This document shows positions 27,322 through 35,772 of a DNA stretch of 64,000 bases, piece by piece. A program made the translations under genes and the position numbers. How positions within the stretch are numbered: the stretch's first letter is position 1; every line of letters begins with the position of its first letter. The notes under the pieces were generated by a model. That model was not told the origin of the DNA. It saw only the letters and a list, made by a program, of their open reading frames with translations, and made no database searches. The stretch comes from Casp-actino8 sp044358015 (GTDB lineage: Bacteria > Actinomycetota > Acidimicrobiia > Acidimicrobiales > Ilumatobacteraceae): positions 1-64,000 of the forward strand of contig JBIKOO010000005.1 in NCBI GenBank assembly GCA_044358015.1, written 5' to 3'.

Positions 27322-27351
27322 TGGTGGCGAAACTGGTGGCGAAACCGGCGA

Positions 27352-27406
27352 CAGTAACTGGTGCAGAATCGTTGCGTATTTCGCAAAAATTCTGCACCAG
27401 AATCAC
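27352..27406. repeat. 55-bp palindromic repeat, copy 2
   Basis: Core CTGGTGCAGAA at 27358 pairs with TTCTGCACCAG ending 27400, inner stem TTGCG/CGCAA. The outer left arm (CAGTAA) has lost pairing with the conserved right end AATCAC. Located between the HNH relic and the Rieske gene, both on the plus strand. Confidence 0.85.
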
Positions 27407-27550
27407 AAAGACAACCCCAGTTATTTACCGAGAGTAACTCGGCAGGCACGCTGGGACTTTGGTCCCTGTTGACGGCCGGTTTTTGCTTCCAATCTTGAGA
27501 CATCACCACGCACATTTGTCCAGCGTTCGTGGTCAGTTGAAGGAGCGAGC
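27407..27550. promoter_or_regulatory. Leader region of the Rieske oxygenase gene
   Basis: The stretch from the last palindrome to the Rieske ATG has no gene of its own. It ends with GAAGGAGCGAGC, a strong ribosome-binding site, so unlike many genes here this one has a leadered mRNA. No clear promoter hexamer pair was identified. Confidence 0.4.
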
Positions 27551-29110
27551 ATGACCGAGACATTGAACGGCACCCATCGATCACGAGGCGCGACCTATCA
27601 AGAAATTCTTGATCACGACAGTCACCCCGTCCGCCCCATCTTGCGCGTTGATTCTCCGATGGAACCAGGCCCGACTCTCGTTCCGGTTGAACGGTACTTT
27701 TCACAAGAATTCCACGACCTTGAAGTTGAGAAAGTCTGGAAGCGTATTTGGCAGATGGCCTGCCACGAAGATGATATTCCCGATGTTGGCGATTACTTGG
27801 TCTACGACATTGCGCATTTGTCATTCATCGTTTTACGGAACGGACCCGACTCTTTCAAAGCGTTTCATAATGCCTGTCTTCACCGCGGCAAATTGTTGCG
27901 TGAAGAAAATGGCAAGTGGGCGCGCGAACTTCGATGCTCATTTCATGGCTGGAGTTGGAACCTTGATGGTTCGCTCAAAGAGATTCCCTGCAAATGGGAT
28001 TTTCAATATCCGCAAGCCGACGATGCATGTCTGTCACTCCCTGAAGTCAAGGTCGGACGCTGGGGCGGATTCATTTTCATTAACCCTGACACCGCAGCCG
28101 AACCACTCGAAGATTTCATCGGCAACTTATCTGATCACTTCACATTGCTTCCTTATGAAAAGCGCTACAAGTCAGCGCACGTCGCAAAGATTTTGCGTTG
28201 CAACTGGAAAGTCGCTCAAGAAGCTTTCTCCGAGGCCTACCACGTCATAGCAACGCACCCTCAAATCCTCGGTGGTATCGGCGACAGCAACACGAAGTAC
28301 GACGTCTTCGGCAACTATTCGCGAGCAATTTCGCCACAAGGCTTTGCGAGCCCGCACTTGCAAGGTATGCCCGAGTTTCCATCGGTTGAAGGCGTTGGTT
28401 TGTACACCAAACTTCGCCACCCATTGAGCGGTGCAATCTACGAGCGACATGAAGATGGCTATGTTCATGTCACCGCCGTCGATGGACGTGCAGGTCGCTT
28501 CACCGATAGTGGTCATCGTGTTGACGGCACACTTGGTCAGGTTGATCCCAACATGTGCGATTGGATCGGTGGCAAGCAACTTCCCGATTACGAAAACGCA
28601 CCATTGCCACCATGGTTGAACGGCGATGTCCCCGAATATTCAGCACTACGCAAGATGGTGGGCGACCTTGGCCGTCAACGTTTACGCCCGTTTATTGGCG
28701 ATGACGTCGAACAAGTGAGTGACGCCGAATTTACTGATTCGATTTATCTCACACTCTTCCCCAATATGCATCCGTGGGGTTCGTTTAACCAGATCGTCTA
28801 TCGCTTCCGCCCGTATGGCGATGATCCCAACATGTGCATTCATGAATGCATGTTCTTCTCCCCTCGCCCACCTACCGAAGAGCAGCCGGCCGCTGCACCC
28901 GTTCATTGGCTCGGCATTGACGACGATTGGACCGATGCTCCCGAACTTGGCATGTTGGCCAAAGTGTTTAATCAAGACGTTCACAACATGCCCTTCGTGC
29001 AAGCAGGACTGAAAACGATGAAGCAGCCGTACGTAATGTTTGGTGAGTACGGAGAATCAAAGATTCGCCATTTCCACAAGCTGTTACAGCAGTGGATTGA
29101 CAAGCCGTAG
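27551..29110 (+). CDS. Rieske [2Fe-2S] ring-hydroxylating oxygenase, alpha subunit type
   Basis: Catalytic subunit of a non-heme iron oxygenase, 519 residues. The Rieske centre is Cys109-His111 (NACLHRGKLL) and Cys129-His132 (CSFHGWSWN). The catalytic domain follows, with the mononuclear-iron region near EAFSEAYHVIATHPQ (Glu/His). Electrons would come from a separate reductase and ferredoxin, neither of which is nearby. The style (IWQMACHEDDIPDVGDYLVYDI) matches large actinobacterial and proteobacterial oxygenases for aromatic, steroid or similar hydrophobic substrates. It probably forms a transcription unit with the flavoprotein gene 77 nt downstream. Confidence 0.94.
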   Translation: MTETLNGTHRSRGATYQEILDHDSHPVRPILRVDSPMEPGPTLVPVERYFSQEFHDLEVEKVWKRIWQMACHEDDIPDVGDYLVYDIAHLSFIVLRNGPDSFKAFHNACLHRGKLLREENGKWARELRCSFHGWSWNLDGSLKEIPCKWDFQYPQADDACLSLPEVKVGRWGGFIFINPDTAAEPLEDFIGNLSDHFTLLPYEKRYKSAHVAKILRCNWKVAQEAFSEAYHVIATHPQILGGIGDSNTKYDVFGNYSRAISPQGFASPHLQGMPEFPSVEGVGLYTKLRHPLSGAIYERHEDGYVHVTAVDGRAGRFTDSGHRVDGTLGQVDPNMCDWIGGKQLPDYENAPLPPWLNGDVPEYSALRKMVGDLGRQRLRPFIGDDVEQVSDAEFTDSIYLTLFPNMHPWGSFNQIVYRFRPYGDDPNMCIHECMFFSPRPPTEEQPAAAPVHWLGIDDDWTDAPELGMLAKVFNQDVHNMPFVQAGLKTMKQPYVMFGEYGESKIRHFHKLLQQWIDKP

Positions 29111-29187
29111 ATTTCGCAAAACATACAAGTAACAAACCACTAATTTACTAAACAACTCACCAAGAAATTGAGCACCCGGAGAACAAC

Positions 29188-30435
29188 ATGAGCATCGCCG
29201 AACCCATTGCACTCAATGACGCGAAGAAATACGGCACGACCCCGCTTGATCGGGTGAAGACTCTCACTGATGTCATTCGTGCCGGTGGTGACAAGGCCCA
29301 AGAGTTACGCCATGTTCCAAAAGAAACTATTGATGCGCTCATTGATGCTGGACTTTTCCGCTTCACACTTCCCACCGAAGTCGGTGGTGAAAACGCATCA
29401 GTTCGCGAAACCATCGAAGTGCTAGAAGCAATTTCGGCTATTGATGCATCGGTCGGATGGAACGTCATGCTTGGGTCAGAAATCAACGCCATGGCCGTTG
29501 GCGGAATGGATCCCGAACTCACCAAAGAGGTCTACATCGACAATCCACGTGTTGTGATGTGTGGTGGCGGAGGGCCCGGCTCGGCTTTTGGTCGTGCAGT
29601 TGCTCAACCCGACGGAAGCTTTAAGGTGTGGGGTCAATCAACTTTCATTAGTGGATGCCACAACTCTGAATGGTGCTTCATGCCCGCACCCATTTTTGAT
29701 GGTGATCAAATCCGTTTAGTCAATGGTGCACCCGTCGTTCGCACTTGGTTTTTGCATCGCAGTCAGTGGGACATCGTCGATACATGGGATATGGCTGGTC
29801 TTCGCGGCTCAGGTAGTCATGATGTGAAAGCCGATGGTGCACATGTTCCGGCACGTTTCGCCAATGTTCAACTCACCGAGTTTCCGGCACGCTACCCCAA
29901 CCCCGTGTACCGCATTCCTGTTCCGTTGCGACTCGCGTACAACAAAGCAGCGATCAGCACCGGCATTGCTCGCGGTGCCTTAGATGCCTTCATCGAATTA
30001 GCAAACCAAAAGAAACCGTTGCTGTCGGCGAGCCTGATGAAAGATAAGCCCGGCGTGCACATGATGGTCGGAGAAAATGAGGCGAAGCTTCGCGCTGCTC
30101 GCGCTTACATGTTCGCCGCGATGGATCGCGTTGAATACGAACTCAGTAACGGATACGACCTACCTTCGGCTGAAGCGACACAAGATGCTCGCTTGGCATG
30201 CGTCTACGCCGCCGACACATCGCGCCATATCGTCGACGAAGTACACACCATGGCTGGCACGAGTGCTTTACGCATGGATAGTCCGCTCGAGCGCAAGCTT
30301 CGTGACGCGCATGGCGCGGCCTCACATCGCTGGGTCTCCCGCCCGTTATACGGAGACATTGGCCGTATCTTCTTGGGCGATGAGCCAGTGGGAGAATTCG
30401 CGGGTGGCACTGCCGGGCCTGTTCTTGGCGGCTAG
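29188..30435 (+). CDS. Acyl-CoA-dehydrogenase-fold flavoprotein (DszC/HsaA-like group)
   Basis: A 415-residue protein with the acyl-CoA dehydrogenase fold but in the flavin-dependent monooxygenase branch (DszC, HsaA, p-hydroxyphenylacetate hydroxylase). Clues are the N-terminal helical domain LRHVPKETIDALIDAGLFRFTLPTEVGGENAS, IDASVGWNVMLGSEINAMA, the central WDMAGLRGSGSHDVKADGAHVP, and the C-terminal RHIVDEVHTMAGTSAL followed by a His-containing RDAHGAASHRW. It lacks the C-terminal GGTxEIQ-type motif of true dehydrogenases. It would need reduced flavin from a partner. Its position behind the Rieske oxygenase suggests successive oxidations of one substrate. Ribosome-binding site GGAGAA. Confidence 0.87.
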   Translation: MSIAEPIALNDAKKYGTTPLDRVKTLTDVIRAGGDKAQELRHVPKETIDALIDAGLFRFTLPTEVGGENASVRETIEVLEAISAIDASVGWNVMLGSEINAMAVGGMDPELTKEVYIDNPRVVMCGGGGPGSAFGRAVAQPDGSFKVWGQSTFISGCHNSEWCFMPAPIFDGDQIRLVNGAPVVRTWFLHRSQWDIVDTWDMAGLRGSGSHDVKADGAHVPARFANVQLTEFPARYPNPVYRIPVPLRLAYNKAAISTGIARGALDAFIELANQKKPLLSASLMKDKPGVHMMVGENEAKLRAARAYMFAAMDRVEYELSNGYDLPSAEATQDARLACVYAADTSRHIVDEVHTMAGTSALRMDSPLERKLRDAHGAASHRWVSRPLYGDIGRIFLGDEPVGEFAGGTAGPVLGG

Positions 30436-30501
30436 TCGCACTGATTTTCCTTGGGTGCGTTTGACTGAAGAGTAGGGTGTTTGTATCCCGAGGAGAGCCC
30501 A

Positions 30502-32412
30502 ATGAGTACCCCCGATTACAGTTCCAAGCCAGCATCTGACCACACGCGTGCGCTTAACGCTTCGGCCGCCAGTCCCTTAGATCCTGAAGACTTCACGCGT
30601 GCTCAACGCGGTTTCATCGCTTCACTTGAAGACACCAAAATCACCGATGCCCTTGGCCGTCAGGCCGGCGACATTGGACGTTACGACTTCTTACAAGGTG
30701 ACGCCCCCGACACGGTTCACCCCAACTTGTGGCGCCATGCCAAACTCAATGTCAATCACGGACTCTTCGAGGTCACTGAAGGCGTGTGGCAAGTTCGTGG
30801 TTACGACATTTCAAATATCACGTTCATCAAGAGCAACACCGGCTGGATTGTTGTTGACCCGCTCACCGTTGAAGCCACCGCCCGAGCTAGCTATGAATTG
30901 ATTACCAAGCATCTTGGTCACCGCCCAGTTGTTGCCGTTATCTATACGCACTCACATGGCGACCACTTCGGTGGCGTATTGGGCGTAACGTCACAGGCCG
31001 AAGTTGATGCAGGAAAATGTCAGGTGATCGCACCGGTCGGTTTCTTGCACGAAGTTGTTGGTGAAAATGTCATCGCTGGCCCCGCAATGGGACGTCGTGC
31101 TCTCTATCAATTCGGACCGTTGCTTCCGCCAGGCCCGCAAGGCCATGTTGACTGCGGACTCGGTAACGCTCTACCGATCGGGCCCAATACTCTCATCGCC
31201 CCAAATCGCGATATCACTTTCACTGGTGAAGAAATGCTTATTGATGGCGTGCGCGTGGTGTACCAACTCACTCCCGAAACTGAAGCGCCTGCCGAAATGA
31301 ACTTCTTCTTTCCCGACTTTGATGCACTGTGCATGGCCGAAAACTGTTCGCACACGATGCACAACCTGATTCCGATTCGTGGAGCACTCGTTCGCAACTC
31401 ATTGCGTTGGTCGAAGTACATCAATGAAGCAATCGAGTTGTTCGGCGCAAAAACCAAAGTGTTATTCACGTCGCACAACTGGCCACGTTGGGGCCAAGAA
31501 GATGCTGTTGAGTTTTTGGGACTGCAACGCGACTTGTACAAGTGGATGCATGACCAAACGATGCGTCTTGCCAACCAAGGACTTGTTCCCACCGAAATTG
31601 CGAGCACCCTGAAGTTGCCCGATGATTTCTTGGCGCAAGAACATACGCATGGTTATTACGGCGATCTCGTTCATAACAGCAAGGCTGTGTATCAGCGTTA
31701 CCTCAGTTGGTATGATGGCAACCCAGCAAATCTCAATAAGTTGCCACCAGTTGAAGTTGGTCAACGGTATGTGGCATTAGCTGGTGGAGCCGACAAAGTG
31801 ATTGCTGCTGGGCGCGAGGCTCTGGCCAGCGGCGACTATCGCTGGGGCGCCGAATTGGTGAACCATTTAGTGTTTGCCGATCCAACCAACACTGAGGCCC
31901 GAGCACTGCAGGCCGATCTTCTTGAACAGCTCGGATACCAAAGCGAATCATCAACTTTCCGCAATGCATATTTAATGGGCGCTCAAGAATTACGCCACGG
32001 CACACCCAATTTGCCCGCCAGCCCAGCACGTGCTCGCGGCATTTTGGTGGCGATGACCGTTGAACAAATCTTTGACACGATTTCTGTGCGATTGAAGAGC
32101 GAAGAAGTCGGAGGGCTGTCGCTCAAACTCAACTGGACCTTCCCCGACATGGCCGGCACCGCAGATGAGAAATGGGTTCTCGCGCTGTCACACCGCACTC
32201 TGTACGGCGTACAGGGTCGTCATGACACCGAAGCGGTTGCGTCAATATCGATCAACCGTTCGTTGTTAATCGACATCTTGACGCAGCAAACAACGTTTGT
32301 TGATCAAATCACTGCCAGCAATATCACTCTTGACGGAGACGGCGCGGCCCTGCTCAACATCTTTGGCAATATCGATACCAATGCCCCAGGATTCGCCATC
32401 GTCGAACCGTAA
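30502..32412 (+). CDS. Alkyl sulfatase, metallo-beta-lactamase fold (SdsA1 type)
   Basis: Hydrolyses sulfate esters such as alkyl sulfates to alcohol plus sulfate. About 636 residues from ATG 30502, which follows GAGGAG. The binuclear zinc motif THSHGDHFGG gives His150, His152, Asp154 and His155. Further ligands are in MAENCSHTMHNL (Glu/His region) and LFTSHNWPRWG. Next comes the dimerisation domain (about 370-500: HGYYGDLVHNSKAVYQRYLSWYDGNPANLNKLPPVE) and a C-terminal SCP2-like domain that binds the alkyl chain. No signal peptide, so apparently cytosolic, unlike SdsA1 of Pseudomonas. The aldehyde dehydrogenase gene next door could act on the oxidised alcohol. Confidence 0.94.
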   Translation: MSTPDYSSKPASDHTRALNASAASPLDPEDFTRAQRGFIASLEDTKITDALGRQAGDIGRYDFLQGDAPDTVHPNLWRHAKLNVNHGLFEVTEGVWQVRGYDISNITFIKSNTGWIVVDPLTVEATARASYELITKHLGHRPVVAVIYTHSHGDHFGGVLGVTSQAEVDAGKCQVIAPVGFLHEVVGENVIAGPAMGRRALYQFGPLLPPGPQGHVDCGLGNALPIGPNTLIAPNRDITFTGEEMLIDGVRVVYQLTPETEAPAEMNFFFPDFDALCMAENCSHTMHNLIPIRGALVRNSLRWSKYINEAIELFGAKTKVLFTSHNWPRWGQEDAVEFLGLQRDLYKWMHDQTMRLANQGLVPTEIASTLKLPDDFLAQEHTHGYYGDLVHNSKAVYQRYLSWYDGNPANLNKLPPVEVGQRYVALAGGADKVIAAGREALASGDYRWGAELVNHLVFADPTNTEARALQADLLEQLGYQSESSTFRNAYLMGAQELRHGTPNLPASPARARGILVAMTVEQIFDTISVRLKSEEVGGLSLKLNWTFPDMAGTADEKWVLALSHRTLYGVQGRHDTEAVASISINRSLLIDILTQQTTFVDQITASNITLDGDGAALLNIFGNIDTNAPGFAIVEP

Positions 32413-32418
32413 ACGCTT

Positions 32419-32473
32419 GTGATTCTGGTGTTGTTTTAGTTGGTAATACCCATAAAAACGACACCAGTTTCAC
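32419..32473. repeat. 55-bp palindromic repeat, divergent copy 3
   Basis: Starts GTGATTCTGGTGTTGTTTT and ends AAAACGACACCAGTTTCAC. The outer CTGGTG/CACCAG stem is kept, but the inner stem is replaced by a different pairing (GTTTT/AAAAC). Same total length as the other copies. It begins 6 nt after the alkyl sulfatase stop. Confidence 0.75.
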
Positions 32474-32489
32474 GATTGAATAGGTGACT

Positions 32490-33851
32490 ATGTCGACTTA
32501 TTCCGCAGATCTTCGCGCCACCTACAACTCGGGCCACACTCGCCCACTCGCTTGGCGTAAACACCAGCTTGAGCAAATGATCAAGATGCTCAACGAGAAC
32601 GAGGTTGAATTCTTGGCTGCTCTCAAAACCGATCTTGGCAAGCCAACTGTTGAAGGCTTCATCACCGACATCGCGTTCATTACCGGCGAAATCAAGTTGA
32701 TGCTCAAGAACCTCAAGAAGTGGAATAAGCCCCAGCGCGTTCCAACCCCTCTTGTCACCATGCCGGCAAAGTCACAGCTCATTCCCGAGCCACTTGGCGT
32801 TGTGTTGGTGATTGCTCCTTGGAACTACCCCATTCAGTTGCTGCTCGTTCCGGCCGCTGGTGCAATCGCCGCTGGCAATGCCGTGGTTATGAAACCATCC
32901 GAAGTTTCGGCGGCAACATCAACAGTGCTCGCTCGACTCGTGCCGAAGTATCTCGACCAGAAGGCCATCACCCTCGTTGAAGGCGGAGTGCCTGAAACAA
33001 CGGCATTGCTCGCCGAGCACTTTGATCACATCTTTTACACCGGCAACGGAACTGTTGGACGCATCGTTATGGCCGCTGCTGCCAACAACCTTACGCCTGT
33101 CACCCTTGAACTTGGTGGAAAAAGCCCCGTCATTATTGACGAATCGGCGAACATTCATGTCGCAGCTCGCCGCATCGCGTGGGGCAAGTGGCTCAATGCT
33201 GGTCAGACCTGCGTTGCTCCCGACTACATCTTGGTCAACGAGAAAGTTCGTCAACCATTCTTGGATGAACTCGGTAAAGCCATTAACGATTTCTTCGGAG
33301 CCGATCCGCAAACGAGCGAAAGTTACGGCCGCATCGTTTCTCCGCGTCACTTCGATCGTTTGAAGTCACTCATGACCGGCGGCAAGGTGATTATCGGTGG
33401 CGAGACCAATGCCGAAAGCCGTTACGTTGCACCAACCGTGCTGGCCGATGTCGACATGAGCTCGGCGTTGATGAACGAAGAAATCTTCGGACCGTTGCTG
33501 CCAGTGATCTCCATCACCTCAACCAAGCAAGCTGTTGAGTTCATCACGGCGCGCCCTCACCCATTGGCGCTGTATGTCTTTGCCGAGAACAAGGCGGTCG
33601 TCAAAGAAGTGTTGGCCAAGACCACTGCCGGTGGCGTCACGGTGAATGGAACCTTGATGCACCTCACCAGCCCGCATTTGCCATTTGGCGGTATCGGCGA
33701 AAGCGGCATGGGCGGATATCACGGCAAGTCGGGAGTGCGCTTGTTCCAGCACATGAAGCCTGTGCTGAGCCGCGGAACCAAACTTGATCCGTCGCTGGCC
33801 TACCCGCCGTACACCGACAAGAAAGAAAAACTCTTCCGCAAACTGCTCTAG
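32490..33851 (+). CDS. Aldehyde dehydrogenase, class 3 (ALDH3) type
   Basis: Oxidises fatty or aromatic aldehydes to carboxylates with NAD(P)+. About 453 residues, the shorter ALDH3 length. The general base Glu207 is in TLELGGKSPVII and the nucleophile Cys241 in NAGQTCVAPDYIL. The cofactor loop APWNYPIQLLLVPAAGAIAAGNAVVMKPSE is present. The C-terminal SLAYPPYTDKKEKLFRKLL is the ALDH3 tail. In-frame GTG 32484 is an alternative start to ATG 32490. Placed directly after the alkyl sulfatase, it fits the pathway alcohol to aldehyde to fatty acid, though no alcohol dehydrogenase is adjacent. Confidence 0.94.
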   Translation: MSTYSADLRATYNSGHTRPLAWRKHQLEQMIKMLNENEVEFLAALKTDLGKPTVEGFITDIAFITGEIKLMLKNLKKWNKPQRVPTPLVTMPAKSQLIPEPLGVVLVIAPWNYPIQLLLVPAAGAIAAGNAVVMKPSEVSAATSTVLARLVPKYLDQKAITLVEGGVPETTALLAEHFDHIFYTGNGTVGRIVMAAAANNLTPVTLELGGKSPVIIDESANIHVAARRIAWGKWLNAGQTCVAPDYILVNEKVRQPFLDELGKAINDFFGADPQTSESYGRIVSPRHFDRLKSLMTGGKVIIGGETNAESRYVAPTVLADVDMSSALMNEEIFGPLLPVISITSTKQAVEFITARPHPLALYVFAENKAVVKEVLAKTTAGGVTVNGTLMHLTSPHLPFGGIGESGMGGYHGKSGVRLFQHMKPVLSRGTKLDPSLAYPPYTDKKEKLFRKLL

Positions 33852-33858
33852 TCCAGTC

Positions 33859-33913
33859 GTGGTTCTGGTGCAGGATTGTTGCGTATTTCGCAACAATTCT
33901 GCACCAGAACCAC
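33859..33913. repeat. 55-bp palindromic repeat, copy 4 with paired arm changes
   Basis: Arms GTGGTTCTGGTGCAG and CTGCACCAGAACCAC. Compared with the common arms GTGATTC/GAATCAC both sides carry a matching change, A to G on the left and T to C on the right, so pairing is preserved. It lies between convergent aldehyde dehydrogenase and SnoaL-like genes. Confidence 0.9.
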
Positions 33914-33918
33914 AATGG

Positions 33919-34356
33919 TCAGCTCGGTATAGGGGTGGTTCCGCCACTCATGATGTATTCAAGCCACCATTGCGGAGCATTGTCGAGCAAGTTTCCAAGG
34001 TGTGAATAGTCGTGCCAGCGGCAGATTTTGCCATTGCGAATCTCCATCACCGACGTGAATGGATGCACGATGACTTCACCAGTCGGAAAGTGCCATACTT
34101 CTTTGTGTTCAGTGATCACCACATCACCTTCGGCCAACACATTGCCGGGCTCATGAACCATCTTCGTGGTCGGCCCAAGTCCGAGCCGTAAGCGATCAGC
34201 GATATCGCGTCCGCCAACGACCGGCGGCACTGCACCCACATCCATGTATTCGGCATCGTCAGAGAAACGACTCGCGACGTCTGTCCAATCTTTGGCATAC
34301 ATCGAATTCCAGTGCGCTTCAGCGACTGCCTTATTGGCTTGTTCTTGTGCCCCCAC
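33919..34356 (-). CDS. SnoaL/NTF2-like protein
   Basis: A small alpha+beta barrel protein of about 145 residues from GTG 34356, chosen because GGGGGT precedes it at ribosome-binding-site distance; an ATG at 34401 adds 15 unconserved residues. The pattern AHWNSMYAKDWTDVASRFSDDAEYMDVG and the later HPFTSVMEIRNGKICRWHDYSHLGNLL resembles the limonene-epoxide-hydrolase and ketosteroid-isomerase branch. The D-x-S/D and W-x-D-Y residues line the pocket in that group. Enzyme versus ligand-binding function is undecided. Divergent from the DoxX-like gene and convergent with aldehyde dehydrogenase. Confidence 0.8.
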   Translation of the reverse strand: MGAQEQANKAVAEAHWNSMYAKDWTDVASRFSDDAEYMDVGAVPPVVGGRDIADRLRLGLGPTTKMVHEPGNVLAEGDVVITEHKEVWHFPTGEVIVHPFTSVMEIRNGKICRWHDYSHLGNLLDNAPQWWLEYIMSGGTTPIPS

Positions 34357-34424
34357 AATGACCCCCTGTAAACAACGGTACAAATACCGAGAGTAGCCCA
34401 TAGTGAGCGATTATTCTTGAGCGC

Positions 34425-34769
34425 ATGTCGCTTGCTTCACATGTCTTGTCGGTTGTCCTGGCCCTGGTTTGCATTGGTTCGGCTTACGCCGATTTGAAGA
34501 TGATGCCGCAGATTGTCGAGATCATGACGAAGTTGAAGATGCCGATTCGCATTATCCCAGCGCTCGGCATCGCCAAGATTGCAGGTGCTGCCGGGTTGAT
34601 GATCGGCTTTAGTAACAACAACTTGCGGATCTACGCCGCGTTTTGTTTGATTGTGTATTTCGTTTTAGCCACGTGGCGCCATGTGCGTGTTCGTGACACC
34701 GCGGCGAACACGATTCCGGCCTTGGTGTTGTGTTTAGTGAGTATCGCGACTTTGCTCACCAGTATCTAA
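34425..34769 (+). CDS. DoxX-like four-helix membrane protein
   Basis: A 114-residue integral membrane protein with four hydrophobic segments: about residues 3-20, 40-62, 66-84 and 93-112. The loop KMMPQIVEIMTKLKMPIRIIPALGIAKIAGAAGLMIG fits DoxX-like/DUF4870-scale proteins. Function is unknown; related proteins contribute to envelope redox or quinone-linked roles. TATTCT 7 nt before the ATG may be the -10. It ends 8 nt before the start of a palindrome and is convergent with the pyrophosphatase operon. Confidence 0.78.
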   Translation: MSLASHVLSVVLALVCIGSAYADLKMMPQIVEIMTKLKMPIRIIPALGIAKIAGAAGLMIGFSNNNLRIYAAFCLIVYFVLATWRHVRVRDTAANTIPALVLCLVSIATLLTSI

Positions 34770-34777
34770 CGTCAGAC

Positions 34778-34832
34778 GCGAAACTGGTGCAGAATCATTG
34801 CGAAATACGCAACAATTCTGCACCAGAATCAC
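34778..34832. repeat. 55-bp palindromic repeat, copy 5
   Basis: Core CTGGTGCAGAAT at 34784 pairs with ATTCTGCACCAG ending 34826; inner stem TTGCG-AAATA-CGCAA. The outer left arm reads GCGAAA and no longer pairs fully with AATCAC. Between convergent DoxX-like and pyrophosphatase genes. Confidence 0.88.
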
Positions 34833-34836
34833 AATC

Positions 34837-35319
34837 TCAGTGAGGTTTCAGACGCGCGAAAGCGTCGGCGATTTCTTGCTCGGCAGCCTGGCGGCCTTCC
34901 CAACCACGTACGGTCGTTTCTTTATTTGGCTCAAGCAATTTGTACGTCTCAAAGAAGTTGCCCACTTCATCAAGCATGTGCTCGGGCAAATCTTCGATGT
35001 CGACGTAATTCTTGAATCGCGGGTCATGCGATGGAACACACAGAACCTTGGCGTCGCCGCCAGCTTCGTCTTCCATCCAGAACACTGCAACTGGACGCAC
35101 ATACACATGACATCCCGGAAAGGTCGGTTGACCTAACCACACCAATGCGTCAAGCGGGTCACCGTCTTCACCCAATGTGTTAGGGAAGAAACCGTAATCA
35201 AGCGGATACTGCGTCGCAGTAAACAACGTGCGGTCAAGCCAAATGGCACCCGTTTCATGATCCATTTCGTATTTGTTGCGAGACCCTTGCGGAATCTCAA
35301 CAATCATTTCAACTTCCAT
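34837..35319 (-). CDS. ppa: Inorganic pyrophosphatase, family I
   Basis: Hydrolyses pyrophosphate to two phosphates and so drives nucleic-acid, protein and lipid synthesis. The 160-residue length and the signature GEDGDPLDALVW, with Asp52, Asp54 and Asp57 as metal ligands, are diagnostic. Other conserved parts are EIPQGSRNKYEMD, FTATQYPLDYGFFPNTLG and DPRFKNYVDIEDLP. Cytosolic. The start overlaps the end of the SRPBCC gene by 11 nt, so the gene is the third member of a minus-strand operon led by an acyl-CoA dehydrogenase, an unexpected partner for a housekeeping enzyme. Confidence 0.97.
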   Translation of the reverse strand: MEVEMIVEIPQGSRNKYEMDHETGAIWLDRTLFTATQYPLDYGFFPNTLGEDGDPLDALVWLGQPTFPGCHVYVRPVAVFWMEDEAGGDAKVLCVPSHDPRFKNYVDIEDLPEHMLDEVGNFFETYKLLEPNKETTVRGWEGRQAAEQEIADAFARLKPH

Positions 35320-35770
35320 GAACAGATGCCGCCAATGCTTCGAGAGTTACTTTCATATTCTTGCGATTGTGTTCGCTGCGGTCAGCAACTCCACTCACCA
35401 AACGTCCGAGAGTGTTTGAAAATTTGCTGCGTCGATCGATCCACGAATGAGTCACCAGTGAACCGTTTGCCGAAGGTGCAACTTCCCACACCCAGTCGCA
35501 CCAACGCGACGGACCAACCATCAATGCAAAAACGATTTTGCTATCGGGAACAAACTCAAAAACTTTGACCATCGTCCCCCAACTCTTTTTGCCGTTTGAG
35601 TTGCGTCCTTTGAATTGAGCGCCAACTGCCGGGCCAGTTGCGCCCTTCACCCATTGACCACCTTGATTTTCGGGAGACCACTCACCCATACGTGTGAGAT
35701 CGCTCACCAGTGCAAAAACGGTTTCGGGACTGGCATTTATTTCTTTTGAAACAACGACGGGAGCGGCCAT
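35309..35770 (-). CDS. SRPBCC (START/Bet v1-fold) family protein
   Basis: A 153-residue hydrophobic-ligand-binding protein of the polyketide-cyclase/CoxG type. It opens VSKEINASPETVFALVSDLTRMGEWSPENQGGQWVKGATGPAVGAQFKGRN, the classical pattern of the family, and ends with an amphipathic helix (RSEHNRKNMKVTLEALAASVHG). Ligand unknown; lipids, polyketides or aromatic compounds are typical. Positioned 2 nt after the acyl-CoA dehydrogenase stop and overlapping ppa by 11 nt, it is clearly in an operon with both. Confidence 0.88.
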   Translation of the reverse strand: MAAPVVVSKEINASPETVFALVSDLTRMGEWSPENQGGQWVKGATGPAVGAQFKGRNSNGKKSWGTMVKVFEFVPDSKIVFALMVGPSRWCDWVWEVAPSANGSLVTHSWIDRRSKFSNTLGRLVSGVADRSEHNRKNMKVTLEALAASVHGS

Positions 35771-35772
35771 GA

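Noticed and set aside
27117..27824. 235-codon minus-strand frame across the Rieske leader
   Set aside because: Antisense to the HNH fragment and the Rieske N-terminus, crossing two palindromes, with no recognisable domain; a chance open frame.
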